DNA of 64,000 nt from Podospora pseudocomata. Its lineage: Eukaryota; Ascomycota; Sordariomycetes; Sordariales; Podosporaceae. Location of the stretch: contig NW_026946363.1 of the NCBI RefSeq assembly GCF_035222375.1, forward strand, positions 2,294,001 through 2,358,000, given 5' to 3'. The position numbers were made by a program, and so were the translations under genes. The notes under the pieces were generated by a model. The model was not told where the DNA came from, ran no database searches, and saw nothing but the letters and a program-made list of their open reading frames with translations. This document shows, one piece after another, positions 11,055-23,091 of this stretch; position 1 is the first letter of the stretch, and each line of letters begins with the position of its first letter.

Positions 11055-12452
11055 TTTGTCGACGACTTCTGTGCGTGCTTGCAATCGTCGCCGGTGAGGC
11101 CGTCAGCTGAAGGGTCGCCGAGAAGGAGTGACGCCGAGAAAGGGTGACGCCCAGCAAAGAGCCTACAATGGCTCGATGTTGGTGGCGGGGTACTTTTTCG
11201 AGAGCTTTAACGCGGGGGTGGGGCGAAGCACCAGCGCAACCTGAAGACCCTGGGGTAGCAAAAAGGAAAGAACCAGCCCCAGCTGGTCGATGCAGAGGAA
11301 GAACACAGGAAGAGAACACTTGAGGTTTGGTGGTGTTCTCAAAAGCTCTCAGTGGTGGCATTAAATTCCTAGACAAAAAGGTGCACGGGATGGATGACTG
11401 GCAGGTAGGTAGGCGAGCGGCCAAGGTTTCGATCACAACGGCGGCATATGTGTACGTGATAGACTCCACTCACACAGCTTTAGATTTCTTAGAGATCAGG
11501 AACCAAGACACCGGAACCCGGGAAAGGAACGGGAAAGGGTCACTTGGTGATTGCTACCGGCTGAGATTCCTCCCTTGCTTCCAAGTAAGGGATAATCTCT
11601 CATTCGCCTGCAACATATAGGAAGGAATCAAATGACCCGGTATTAGGTTTCGGATGCCCTTTAGATTTGTTGACTTCCCACCAGTTGAGTTACTATCCGG
11701 AGATCCAAGATATTGGGGATCATATGCACCAGCAACTGACTAGTCAGCCACAAGGCCGTCGGGAAATCCAACCTCTTCCTCTTCAAAGGAATAAAGACCT
11801 ACGGAAAGCCTCTTCAAGCTCCAGTTGATGTGTCCCTGAACCTTCATTACTACCCGACGGCAACTGGAAACACCATTCTGTCCCCAAGAGAGGCACAATC
11901 TGCACCCATGCAAGGCTGAGCCACAGGGAACCCTGAGAAGCCAAATCGAAGGCCCCATTTGCGGGAGGCGGTGCAGCTCGGGAAAAGACTTGCTCAGTCT
12001 AACGAAACATTACCACTCAGATTAACCACCATGCCACGACTGGACTAGCGATTCTCTAGAGTACATCAAACCAGAAAATATCCTGGCCGATTTTCCTCTC
12101 CGAGCAGTGGTCTTTCGGCCTTCTCGAACAAGGAGGCTTCAATCAGATCCCGTCCCGTCAACCCCTCGGTTCCACTGACTGATTCCCCTCCCACCCCGCA
12201 GAGAGAGCCCGCCAGGCTGGGCAGATGGCTAGGGTCACACAGCCTGCAGAAAGGGAGATCCCCTGGCACATGCGGTGGCCAGTCAAGGACCAACGCGGGA
12301 GACGAAATAAGGCATTTTCCGCATTTGGTCTTGGGCCTTTTGGTGACCTCCCACGAGCTGAGCATGTTGGGCATGAGGGTACTCGGTAGAAAGAGGTACA
12401 TACATAATACATAGCCATAGTCATCCCGACCTCTTTATTATCCTGCCGTGTG

Positions 12453-12493
<41 letters not shown>

Positions 12494-13059
12494 TACTGCT
12501 GCTGCTCGCCCTGCCTACCTAGGTGTTCATCCAGTAACCGCCAATAACGCCGTTTCCACTTCATCCCCGTATCCAGTCGCCGGCGGGGCAGCATCGCTTG
12601 GCAACCCCTCGTCCACCACCTTCCCAGCCCAATTGCTGCCAAGCCCACTCCTTGTGCATCTGCATCTGCCTCTTAGGTGCTCTGCCTCTATGCCTCTGCC
12701 TCTCTGCCTCCTCCTCGCGCCGATACCAACCTAAGCACACTCAGGTACCGACGCACACCGTACGCTCTGCCTCGAGCGCCTGAAGGCTTGTCAGCTCCCC
12801 AGCTCCCCAGCTCCCCCCTCAGCCGCTCTCTACCGTCGCACGCGCCGCCCTCCTTCTCCTCGCTCTCGTCACTCTCTTCCTGCGAACTAAAACACAGCCA
12901 GGGGCTCAGGACGTGCCAACACGACATACTGGCACTCGGACACCAAGTGACATCTTCCAGAAATTAAGGTTACTTGAATCGTGCTGCCCGCAGCCACTTC
13001 AGAGCCAGAAGCCTCTTCCTACTTTTCCGCTTCTTGTTTTTTTGCCAAAGCTCGGCACC
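11055..13059. other. Divergent 2-kb promoter region between the E2 and camk-1 genes
   Basis: No supported gene. The last ~600 nt before camk-1 are pyrimidine-rich, with CTGCCTCT-like runs, and look like a long promoter or 5' leader. A (CTA)n repeat lies at 12453-12490. Open frames here are low-complexity (poly-Leu from the triplet repeat). Confidence 0.55.
12453..12490. repeat. (CTA)n trinucleotide repeat
   Basis: About 12 copies of CTA about 570 nt upstream of the camk-1 start codon. Confidence 0.95.
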
Positions 13060-14733
13060 ATGAGCTGTAAGTCACCACCTCCATGTCACCTTCAGCCAAG
13101 TTCCGCCATGTCCTCTCGAGCTTCGGTGTGTCCCCTTGTTCTACGTCATGTAGTTTACCAGCTAGCCGGCCGGCCACTGCGCCGGCAGGACAGCCCGTGC
13201 TGATATGAATTTGTGAACCGCAGTCTCGAACATGCTCAATCGCCTGCATGGGCAACCTGAGAGCTATGATAAGAAGTGCGCAAAGCTATCCCACCCCTCG
13301 CTCTTTGTAGTAACATGTGTCGCTGATACCTCCCCTCTCAACAGGTCCAAATATCGTTTTGGGCGCACCCTAGGCGCGGGCACCTATGGCATCGTCAGAG
13401 AGGCTGAGGGCCCTGATGGCAGGGTTGCTATCAAGATCATCCTGAAGAAGAACGTGCGGGGCAACGAGCGCATGGTCCTCGACGAGCTGGACATGCTCCA
13501 ACGTCTCAAGCACCCTCACATCGTCAAGTTCGTTGACTGGTTCGAGTCGAGAGTGCGTTCCTCCTAGACAACAACGATTTTGGGCGCAGAGATCCAATCG
13601 CTGACTATGGTCCTCTTGTAGGACAAGTATTATATCGTCACAGAACTTGCCACCGGTGGAGAGCTGTTCGACAGAATTTGCCAACAGGGCAAGTTCACCG
13701 AGAAGGACGCCTCCCAAACCATTAAGCAGGTCTTGGGCGCCGTCGACTATCTCCACAAGAACAATGTCGTTCACAGAGGTAAGCTTATCGGTGAACAAAG
13801 GGGTAACGACAAGGGGCTAACTACGTCGGGTCCAGATCTCAAACCCGAGAACTTGCTCTACCTCACCAAAGAGGCCGATTCCGACCTCGTCCTCGCCGAT
13901 TTTGGCATCGCAAAGATGCTCGGCACCAAGGACGAGGTTCTCACCACCATGGCTGGCTCTTTCGGGTATGCCGCCCCCGAGGTCATGCTCAAGCAGGGCC
14001 ACGGCAAGCCTGTGGATATGTGGTCCCTGGGTATCATCACCTACACCCTCCTGTGCGGTTACTCGCCATTCCGGTCCGAGAACCTCCAGGATCTCATTGA
14101 CGAGTGCAGCGCCTGCCATGTCGTCTTCCACGACCGGTACTGGAAGGACGTCAGTGACGATGCCAAGGATTTCATCCTGAAGCTGCTGAAGGCTAAGCCT
14201 GAAGACCGGTGGTCTAGCGAGGTACTTTTCCCCTCGACCCCCTTTTACCCCTCTGCCCAGTCAACTAACAGCTTGTCTTTCCCCCCAAACAGCAAGCCCT
14301 CGCTCACCCCTGGCTCAGCGGCGAGAACGCCACCGACCACAACTTGCTGCCCGAGATCAGTGCTTATCTCACTCGCGCGCGCTTGCGCAGAGGCATCGAG
14401 ATGGTCAAGCTGGCCAACCGCATCGAGGCGCTCAAGATGCAGGAAGATGATCCCGAGAATTCGGACATGCCAAAGGATGCTACGTCAGCAGCGAACCAGA
14501 CGCGTCATTTCCAGTCGGGCAAGAATGCTAACGAAAAGGGCAGCAGCGGCGGTGGCGGCAGCAGTGGAGAGAAAAAGGAGGGTGAGCAAGCAGCGGGGGA
14601 GAAGCGCACGTTGAGCAAGGCGATCAAGGGGGCTATTTTCCGTGAGGTTGTTATGGCCAAGGTCAGGGAAATGAAGGAGCAGGAGGAGACGTTGAAGGTT
14701 ACTGGGGAGGCTACGGGGGAGGGGTCGAAGTAA
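13060..14733 (+). CDS. camk-1: Calcium/calmodulin-dependent protein kinase type I
   Basis: Ser/Thr kinase acting in Ca2+ signalling. Six exons: 13060-13066, 13224-13275, 13345-13552, 13622-13778, 13836-14221, 14293-14733; 416 residues. The first coding exon is only 7 nt (ATG AGC T), and splicing yields [20 protein letters not shown], a conserved fungal N-terminus. Kinase motifs: GAGTYGIV glycine loop, VAIKII lysine, [12 protein letters not shown] (made by the fourth splice), [20 protein letters not shown], and HPWL ending the domain. A basic helix with [19 protein letters not shown] follows and fits the autoinhibitory/CaM-binding segment. The C-terminal tail is Gly/Ser/Glu/Lys-rich. Intron 1 (157 nt) is the longest, and its small 5' exon makes the start easy to miss. 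Confidence 0.95.
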
Positions 14734-15861
14734 ATAATGATGCTGAGAATGTTGGGAGGGGGAGTGATGATACCAGAGTGGAGGGGATATACCGACTGAC
14801 ACACGAAGCGTGCGTGGCATAGCAGGACTTTTTTGGTTCTTTTTCCTTCTTGCAGGAGAATTTTGATCAGAGCAAGCCTGGTTAGTTGGTGCGTTGGTGG
14901 TGTTGGTACCTTTTGTCGCGCTGTAAGAGGTTGGGTTGGTTAAAGGCAGAGGCAATTTGATGATTTTTTTGATTATTTTTTTTGGTTGCTCCAGGAGAGG
15001 GTTTAGTCAGTACCTGCTTCAAGTCAGCTGTAGGGTTTATGAGAGTCAATTATAGCCTATGTTATATCCTCGAGGTACCTATGTTGCGGTTGTGATTGGG
15101 AATATTCTCAGCGGCTAGGTAGTTTGTCGATGTCGTTCGTTGGGTTCCACCGAAGTGTGTTTTTGGTTTTTACATGAATTTTGTTTTTGATGATCATCTC
15201 GTATTGTTTATGCCGGATCGCTCGGAAATAGGTGGGGATGAAAGAGGGATTATCTTTGAGAGGTACCAACCAACTACTGTCGAGGCTAGGGCGCTTGTCA
15301 GAGAAGGATGAAATTGGGTGATTGTCAAGATGTTAAAGAGGTGGTTAAGGGTGGGAGTACGTCACACAGGTTGCATGATGATGGCTTGTTGAGTTCAGTT
15401 ACAAGATAGATACAGCAAGGGGAGCACAAAGATCTGGGTTGTGGTACGTACCCAGCCATCTTTGCTTCCAGTTACTACATACTACCCCCTCAAGCTCGAA
15501 CGCAACAATAACAGCCCGGGGTGGTGATGAGCCCATGCCATGCCAGATGGCATATCAATCCGTTCGTGCTACGATATTCTATCACCCTACTACACCCGAC
15601 AGGCATGGAAGAAGAAGGACCGAAAAGCATGGAAAGTCTTGGTCTGGGTGGTTATTTTTGTTCCCCGAACAACAAGTTTGATTAAGAACCGCCACTTCAT
15701 ACAATCTATCAATCGAAGGAGCAGCCCAATTTATCGAACTTAATTACCACGTGAAACGCCGAAAGGTCGCACAAAGGTTTGCCCACTATCACGTTCAGCC
15801 TCACCTGTGATGGTCTGAGGGGGGGAATGAAGCGGCTGTGTGGGCTGGAGGCGCCCCACAG

Positions 15862-15895
<34 letters not shown>
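15862..15895. repeat. (ACA)n trinucleotide repeat
   Basis: About 11 copies in the convergent intergenic region. Confidence 0.95.
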
Positions 15896-16287
15896 GAGAG
15901 TAGCCCACCGGGGCTGTCTCACTCAAGCATCAGAGGACAGAAGGGTGCATTGGAGACAAACTATCTCCTCGCTGATGAAAGAAAACTGTACATTGAGATC
16001 AAAAGATGAACTGCAAAACTGCCGACATTGTGATTTGAAACCCCTTCAAAGACTTCCTATCTACTATCCTACCTCAGCCTACCATATACACAACCCACAA
16101 AAACAACACAAAAGACAAACACTTCAAGAAGCGAATCGTTCTCTCTTTGACTTGTAGTAGCAAGTAATAACCTCAAACCAACGCTCCCTCGCTCCATGCG
16201 CCTTGCTCCTAAAACGCTAAGCAGTTGTTGTAGTTGTTGTACAGTAGGTAGGTGTTACTCTTCCCAAATCTCTCCTCCCAAATCGAG

Positions 16288-16313
16288 CACACACACACAC
16301 ACCCACACACACA
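16288..16313. repeat. (CA)n microsatellite, one interruption
   Basis: CA run interrupted by CCC, in the 3' flank of the orphan gene. Confidence 0.9.
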
Positions 16314-16601
16314 ATCCAAAACTCTGTACACAGTGGCCGCCACCCATCCATCCCCCTTGCCACTTCCTCCCTCCCCAAATCCAAGAATGTGCAAGTCCTT
16401 TCCCCTCCCTCCTTCTAGTTTTTGAAACAATACCTCCTCCACCCACCCCTTGCCTAATGCATGAATGCTAATTGCCTGTTGTCTGTCGAATAAAGTCGCT
16501 AAAAAAAAAAGTAATAATTCCTCCCAGATATCATCTCGATATTGTTGTAGCGCCCGTTCGTAAACATCGTAAAAGTAGAACGAAAATTGTGAAAACAAAA
16601 A

Positions 16602-17810
16602 TCAGGAAAGCTCCGCCATGACCTCCTCGCAAAGCTCCTCATATCGCGTCGGATCAAACCTCGTCCTCTCCCAGTTCATCTTCCGTAACCTCTCAATCCT
16701 GGCTTGCTTATCCTCCACCTCACTATTCGCCCTAGCACGAGCAGCAGAGGCAAGATTTGGCGACCTGAGCCACTGGTCCACATTGGCGGAATGACGGTTG
16801 AGTTGTTTTCGGAGACCGGAGAGGTGTTCGCAGCAGCGGTCGACAGTCTGGGAGATCATGTACGCGTTTTCGTCCTCTTCCTCTGACGTCACTGATGAAG
16901 GGGATGCTAATGACGAGTCGTCATGCTCGTCTTCGCTTTCGTGAATGGTGTGTAATGGATATTCGACCTCTTGGAACCTTTCCTGGAACTTGGGGCTTAC
17001 TGGCAAGTCGGGCAGCTTTTGCGAGAGGACTGGTGAGGAGAAGTAAAAGTCGTCAAATCCGAGGGTGGGTGAGTCTGGGCGTATCATGGGCTCTGGAATG
17101 TTGATCTGGATGGGTTCCTCCTTGGGGAGGGAGAAAGAGACCTTCTTGACACGTTTGGGGGAGATATCCCTGCTGCAGCTATCTTCGCAAGATGAAACGG
17201 ACTCGGTGGGTGTCTCTGGGGTCCAAGCTCGAGAGCTGCTGATGGAACTTGATGGCGAGTGGCAACTCGAGCCTCGTGACGACATGGATGAGCTGGATCG
17301 TGCTTTACTGACGACGGATTCCTCGGCAGCGTTGATGAGGGCGGATGCGCGATTAAAGTGGTTGCGGGCTTGTTGAAGGGTGTCGGTTCTGTGTGAGCTT
17401 GATGGGAGAGGTCGGGCGAGAATCTCCAATGAAGTGGCGGCATAGAAGTGAAGATAGATCAGATATACTGGCTCAACCTGAGACTTGCCCTTGATGGCGT
17501 TGAGGATTTCCACACATCGTGCTGAGCAGGCCCTGTATCTCTTCTCGATGTGGTGTCTCTTGATCTCAGCGATGGCTTTCCTCCACTCTGCTGATGAATA
17601 GGGAATCATTGGAAGAGGTGCTGGTGCTGGAAGTGAGAAGCGCTTGACCGGCTTCGGACGCTGTGATCGGTAACTCTGCCATGTGTCGGTATTCTGTGTG
17701 GATTGGCGTCTGAGCTTTGGCGCCGTCTCCGATGTTGGTGATGTGTTGTTGGACGGAGGCGGCATCCAGCTCGCTCTGTTGCCGAGCATCAAGGGAATGA
17801 GTCCAGGCAT
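16602..17810 (-). CDS. Conserved-looking fungal protein of unknown function, helical N-terminal domain plus disordered middle
   Basis: I do not recognise this gene. One exon of 402 residues starting MPGLIPLMLGNRASWMP; an in-frame ATG at 17939 would add 43 residues that look untranslated. Residues ~65-165 are predicted helical (WRKAIAEIKRHHIEKRYRAC, CVEILNAIKGKSQVEPVYL, LIYLHFYAATSLEILARPL, ARNHFNRASALINAA), in the style of a MIT or TPR-like helical hairpin. The centre is Ser-rich with many SP/TP sites and a basic KRVKKVSF patch, which suggests phosphorylation. The C-terminus is helical and charged (RIERLRKMNWERTRFDPTRY). No signal peptide or membrane segment is visible. A role as a scaffold is only a guess. 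Confidence 0.8.
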   Translation of the reverse strand: MPGLIPLMLGNRASWMPPPSNNTSPTSETAPKLRRQSTQNTDTWQSYRSQRPKPVKRFSLPAPAPLPMIPYSSAEWRKAIAEIKRHHIEKRYRACSARCVEILNAIKGKSQVEPVYLIYLHFYAATSLEILARPLPSSSHRTDTLQQARNHFNRASALINAAEESVVSKARSSSSMSSRGSSCHSPSSSISSSRAWTPETPTESVSSCEDSCSRDISPKRVKKVSFSLPKEEPIQINIPEPMIRPDSPTLGFDDFYFSSPVLSQKLPDLPVSPKFQERFQEVEYPLHTIHESEDEHDDSSLASPSSVTSEEEDENAYMISQTVDRCCEHLSGLRKQLNRHSANVDQWLRSPNLASAARARANSEVEDKQARIERLRKMNWERTRFDPTRYEELCEEVMAELS

Positions 17811-20692
17811 GGTGGGCGACGATGGCGAAGCTTTCCAGTCAGGTCTCGTTGCGTGCCGGCAGATGATGAGTTGAAGTTGGATATGTGCCTTCCAATGGAG
17901 CCGGTGAGAGAAAGCTGAAGTGAGACTCTCCACGCGCAAGGAGGCAAGGCCGATAGATATTGCTAGTCACGGTGGTCTGGACAGGCATACGCCCTGCTTT
18001 GACTGTAATGAAAGCCGAAGGGGCCACAGGAGATGGCCGAACACGACGCTGATGGCAATTCCCTTTCGGTAAATTGGGGTGGGTTAGGACAGGGAGCCCT
18101 GAGATGAGACGAGTGCTTGACAGCTCTTGACAGTTGACTGAGGGTCCGGGAGAGGGTCCGGCTGGATTTTAGCTCTTCCCAAGCAAGCGGGAGCCCAAGC
18201 TTCTGGAAGGTCTCTCTGGTAAATTGGATGCGATGCTGTGTCAATTTTGGAAATGCGTCCGAAGTCCCCGGGGCCCAGATGCGGGCAACGGAGGTGTGGG
18301 ACTGGCACGGGACGGCGGACGGCCGGATGGTCAGTGATCACTGGTGCTGCGAAACGGGTGTCAGGTGTATGTAAGGGTCCGGGAGTCCGGGACCGTCTTG
18401 AAAAATATTAGCCTGATCCGGGACCAGTTGGCCAGAGTTGACCAGAGAATGTCGGAAACACGGGGTGCGGTTGGGCGTCCAGGCGGCTGAATTGATCCAG
18501 AAAAGGTCAAGGAGTGGATTTCAACGGCGACCAAACGCGTTGAGATGGATAGGATGGGACGAAGCTGAACAAACACACTGGCGGCGGTGAGAAAGAGCGA
18601 ATTCCAAGTTGTTGGTCGAACGAATGTGAGGCCAGGTGATGAAGCAAACAACGGCAGACCGAGTTCCTTCCAGAACAAAACCAGAACCAAGAAAGGAGGA
18701 CTTGCTGGGGACGAGAGCGAGGGGATTCAATTTTTAATATGGATCACCTCACCCACCCACGCGCGCGCGGTGCCAGAAGGACACAGAGTGACAAGAGGCG
18801 TCATCTTGTGCCTTCCAGCTTCCTAGCTGCATGACGCCAGAGAATCGGCGCAATTTTTCTGCAGGCCCCAGCAGAACACCAGTGGCTGGATGGCCGCCGG
18901 GCCCAAGGGAGGGCTCGTGCTGCGAGCTAAAATTCCTGCAGGGGCTCGAGCCCGGGTCCCGTTCCCCTGAGCCCTAACACCAAACGGGAATAGGGGCACA
19001 TCCCCCCTGAAAATGATCCTCTGTCAACCCTGCTAGCTTTTGGGTCTCCCCCCCTCCCGGAACTGAACGCGAGTGGACAGCTTCGTACACGGCGTGGGTC
19101 GTGGGTCTCTCTATTGCTTCTTTTGATTCTCGGGCTTTCTTCGTTATCTGGTTTTTTTTTTCTTTTTTTTCTTTTTTGTCTTGCTTCAGCACCACGATCT
19201 GTGTCACGGCAAGCAGATTGTTTTCCGGTATCACAGCAGTCTCCCAACACCCACAAAAACGCGAGGGTCCAGGGACTTCTCGTGGGAGGTGTGCTCTCGG
19301 AAAACTGTGTATGTGATAGTGATGATGGCGCCGCACAAATGCCTTCCCAGCTCACTTATCATTCATCCGAAGATCCGGCCTCTTCTCACCATACCAACCC
19401 TCACACCATACCTTAGACAATAGCAACTCTCTCCTCTGCTTCCGACTCAGACCAAAGTCCGTTCGCATCAACAACTCCATATCTTGTTTGCCAGCGCCAC
19501 ACCTCGTGAAATAAACCGTTTGCATCGTGTTGTCTGTCTGTCATCTGTCATCTCATCTCATCTCATCTCAACTCTGCTTGCTTCTCACCCGAGCGCCACA
19601 CCCGCGCAAATCTTGCCAATCCTCATCACATCCAACTTCCACAGCCTTCCCCCATTCATGTCTCTTTTTTTTTTAGCCCTCATATCAATTCCCATGTCAC
19701 GGTATGTAAAACATCGACAATCAACCATCTCTACCACTCTACCTTGGGCCTGGACCAACACCGAGATTTCGTGCAACCCCCCATCCTCATGCAAACCCCC
19801 TTCCCAACCCTAGTCCAGAGACGAGACGGGAGTTCCCTATCAAAAAACAACCTTCGCTACTACTCATTATCAGAACGTCGTATCAACACCACCGACAACA
19901 ACCCCGCGCCCCAGTGCAACCTCAACAAACAACAGAGGGGCAATCTCAACCTCATACGGCACAGACAAAAGCCAGCGGCTCAGCATGAAAAACACCCAAA
20001 GAAAGGAAATGATGATGTTCAATACATAAACACCGAATGTATATCCCCACCGACCACCAAGTTGTTTCCTCTGGGGCGACGGCTACGCCAACGTCCAATA
20101 CCACAGAGAGGAGGAGGAGGGGGGTATATGCCACCAGACTCTTCCCATTCACATCATTTCCATCCCACCACCACCACCACCACCATCGCTTCCAAAACTT
20201 ACATCCCATTACTACCCATAATAAACTCAAACGTCAAAACACCAACCCAGAGCTATGACATTGTAGCTGCAAGCCTTCAACCGGAGAGCCCAAAGCCCAA
20301 AAGCCCTTGACCACTCCCCATCATCCTCGCACCGCTATGACCCCTGCCAAGCACACCGGCTTCTCCCCCCAGCTCAAAACACCAACAACCAGCCGGCAGG
20401 GTCTTGCGTGTGTCGCAGGTTTTGTGGGGGAATCCTTGTTGATAAACTTCCATCGTGATCGGGATAGCGTCTCAGATTGGGTAACCACTAGACCAGTGGC
20501 GTGCAAAAGTACCCCAGACTAGAACGCTTCCAGTTCTCTCTGTCCTAGTAGGCAGCGGTGTGGGCAGAAAAGTCACGCAACTTTTGAATATACCGTCAAA
20601 AAAAACATAGGCTGTCTAATATCCCGCTAATAGCCATCCCAACCAACTTTTTCAATGTAATTTTTGTTTCCTCATATCAAGACATCTCGACT
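17811..20692. other. 2.9-kb intergenic region upstream of the orphan gene and downstream of HisRS
   Basis: The largest gap in the window. Open frames of up to about 190 codons on either strand have low-complexity composition and no recognisable motif. Around 19430-19680 the plus strand looks like a leader: pyrimidine-rich, with (CTCAT)n at 19551-19569 and a GTATGT donor-like site at 19701. A plus-strand non-coding transcript is possible but not shown. Confidence 0.5.
19551..19569. repeat. (CTCAT)n pentanucleotide repeat
   Basis: About four copies of CTCAT within a pyrimidine-rich stretch. Confidence 0.85.
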
Positions 20693-23091
20693 TTAGTTCT
20701 CGGCCTTAACCTCCTCCCCCCCCTCTCCCTCCTTAGCCAGCTGCTCAACCTTCACATCCTCCCCCTTGATCCCCCCCACAACCCTCAACCCCTCCGCCTG
20801 CTCAACAATAGCATCCAGCTGCTTCTTCCTCTCAATCCTCACCTGCACCTCCTTGGTCAAGTTCTTCAAATCAATCAGCTCTCCCTCCTTCAGCGGGTGA
20901 TCCTCCGGCAGACCCATCTCCTTGATCTTGATCTTGCCCTGAGCCAGCTCGTCCTCTCCCAGAATAAGCGCAAACGGCACACCATTCGCCTCGGCAGCCT
21001 TGAACTGGTTTTGGAGCTTGGGCTTGACCTTGTAGAGGAACTCGGCCTGATTGAAAATGTTAGTCTGCGGCGACGGTGATAGACATTGTTAGTAAGAGTG
21101 GTGGTAATCTTACCTTGATGTTAGCGTCCCACAAACGGGCCGCAATCTCACTTCTCTCCTTCAGTAAACCAGTAAAGTCCTTGCCGCCACCAAAGGCCAT
21201 GACGAAGACATCAACCTCGTTTTTCCTCTCCTTCTTGGCCTGGTTCGCCCTCATGATGGAGAAGATACGGTCGATACCGAAGCTGATACCCACGCAAGGG
21301 ACCTGGGTTTTGCCAGAGAACATGCCAACGAGGTTGTCGTATCTTCCACCAGCAGCGACGGAGCCAATGCCTACTGTCGGGTCATCAGAGCGATCCTCAT
21401 CTTCCCCAGCCTTGCCCTTCTTCTTCTTGGACTTTTCCGCCGAGGCATCAGCAGAAGCAGCAGAAACCTTGGGCGCTGACCCCTCGGTGACAACCTCGTA
21501 GATAACTCCAGTGTAGTAGTCCAGACCTCTGGCTAGTGAGAGATCGAACGAGACACTGTGGCCGGCGTTGAAGGCGTCGAGGTAGGTGAAGAGGAGATCC
21601 ATGTCGGCGAAACCTTGTTGCATCGAGGGGTTGGCGGCCAGCTCCTCGTCCTTTTGCAGCTGCTCGAGCAGGTCCCGCTTGCCCTTAAGCACGACGTACT
21701 TTCCGATCTTGTCGGCAATCTCTGGCGCAAGTCCCTTCTCCTCGACCATCTCCTTGCGGACATCCTCCCATGGCATTTTGTCAAGTTTGTCGACGGCGGA
21801 CGAGATGGGGCGGATGGAGGCCTCGGGAACACCACAGACCTGGAAGATGCCATCAAGAATCTTGCGTGAGTTGAGCTTGATGGTGTACTTTCCTTGCCAG
21901 CCAAGGCCCTCGAAGACTTCGTTGATGATTCTGATCTGCTTGCGTGTTAGCAGTGGTCAGCCAGTAATGGCGATGAATACGCACGATCTCGGCGTCTGGG
22001 ATCATTGGGTCATAGAGTCCAGCAATATCGAAACTGTAAATCAGTTAGTGCTTCCTCAGACGGTTCTTTGATAGTCTGTAATCTCCATCGCCCACGTACT
22101 CGCATTGATACTAGAACTATGTTAGCCTTGCAGTTTTCAGGCAGTTAAAAGGGGCCGACTTACAAACTCTCTCATACGGCCCTTCTTGACCGCAGGCTGG
22201 TCTCTTCGGTAGACCTTCGCAATGTGATAACGCTTGATCTGTGAAATGTCCTTGTTCATCGCCAGGAACCGAGCGAACGGGACGGTCAAGTCGTATCTCA
22301 AACTGCAGAGCTCGCCGCCCTGATCGGCAAGGTCATACTGCAGCATATCTCGTGTTAGTTATGCCTTGTTCCCTAATGAGACATGAGGTGAGGCTGACGA
22401 ACAATGAGCTTGCTATCCTCTCCATATTTCCCTGTTGGATGCGGTTTCCTAGTCAGTCATAGATCCTCGGTTTCTGTCATCGATATCGCCGTTTCGTACC
22501 GGCAAGAATCTCTAGGAATAATTGTTAGCCAATGCGCCAGCGCCCATTTCAACAAGGCTCGCATACCCTTCAACTCAAAAACAGGAGTGTCGATTGTTAC
22601 ACCGCCGTGGCGCTCTTTTGCCCAGTCAGCCCTTTCTCTTGTCCTTGGCATGCTTGTTCGTCCATTACATACTGAAGACGTTGGTGATGGTGTTGAAGAT
22701 CTTCTCCCTAAGGACCATGTCCGCGCCGGACCCTGCAGAAGCGCATTAGTATAAGCCGATATCGAGAAAGATACTCGGCCGAGTTCGAGATTGACGCACA
22801 GTCTCTGGTGCCCTTAGGGGTCCTATCATGGCATTGATTAGCTCACATGTTCAGGGTCGAGGATGTAGCACCAGAAAAAGCATAGGAGGTGCCGTACTTG
22901 ATCTCGAACTTGGGGGCCTTTGGCGCCATGTCTTCGATAGCGGGGTTGATGTCCTGGGGTCTCGGTGACGAGATGTGGAAGCACCGTCTGGAAGCGGGAG
23001 CGGAGAGGCAGGTTGGGCGGAAGGTCAATGTCGGAGCCAGTCGTCGTGATGGTCGAACAGACCGGATGGCAAGTATCCACGAGCTCTGCAT
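20693..23091 (-). CDS. HTS1: Histidyl-tRNA synthetase, probable dual mitochondrial/cytosolic enzyme
   Basis: Class II synthetase charging tRNA-His. Eleven exons: 23091-22898, 22822-22800, 22732-22673, 22614-22567, 22511-22500, 22431-22403, 22337-22164, 22110-22100, 22033-21985, 21935-21114, 21046-20693; 591 residues. Exons 5 and 8 are only 12 and 11 nt, yet the splices restore [20 protein letters not shown] and [17 protein letters not shown] exactly. Motif 2 is around [17 protein letters not shown]. The HisA and HisB boxes are ARGLDYYTG and [11 protein letters not shown]; motif 3 is [10 protein letters not shown]. The anticodon domain follows. The first ATG opens an Arg/Ser-rich presequence ([13 protein letters not shown]...RRCFHISS). 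Met55 (codon at 22929) begins [11 protein letters not shown], a typical cytosolic start. Two forms from alternative starts, as in yeast HTS1, are therefore likely. Confidence 0.95.

Larger units (their letters stand above)
14734..16601. other. Convergent intergenic region, camk-1 to the orphan gene
   Basis: About 1.9 kb between two 3' ends with no supported gene. It contains the (AAC)n and (CA)n repeats listed separately and G/T-rich camk-1 3' sequence to about 15300. Confidence 0.55.

Noticed and set aside
12450-12734. Poly-Leu frame before camk-1
   Set aside because: Created by the (CTA)n repeat; followed by pyrimidine-rich leader sequence.
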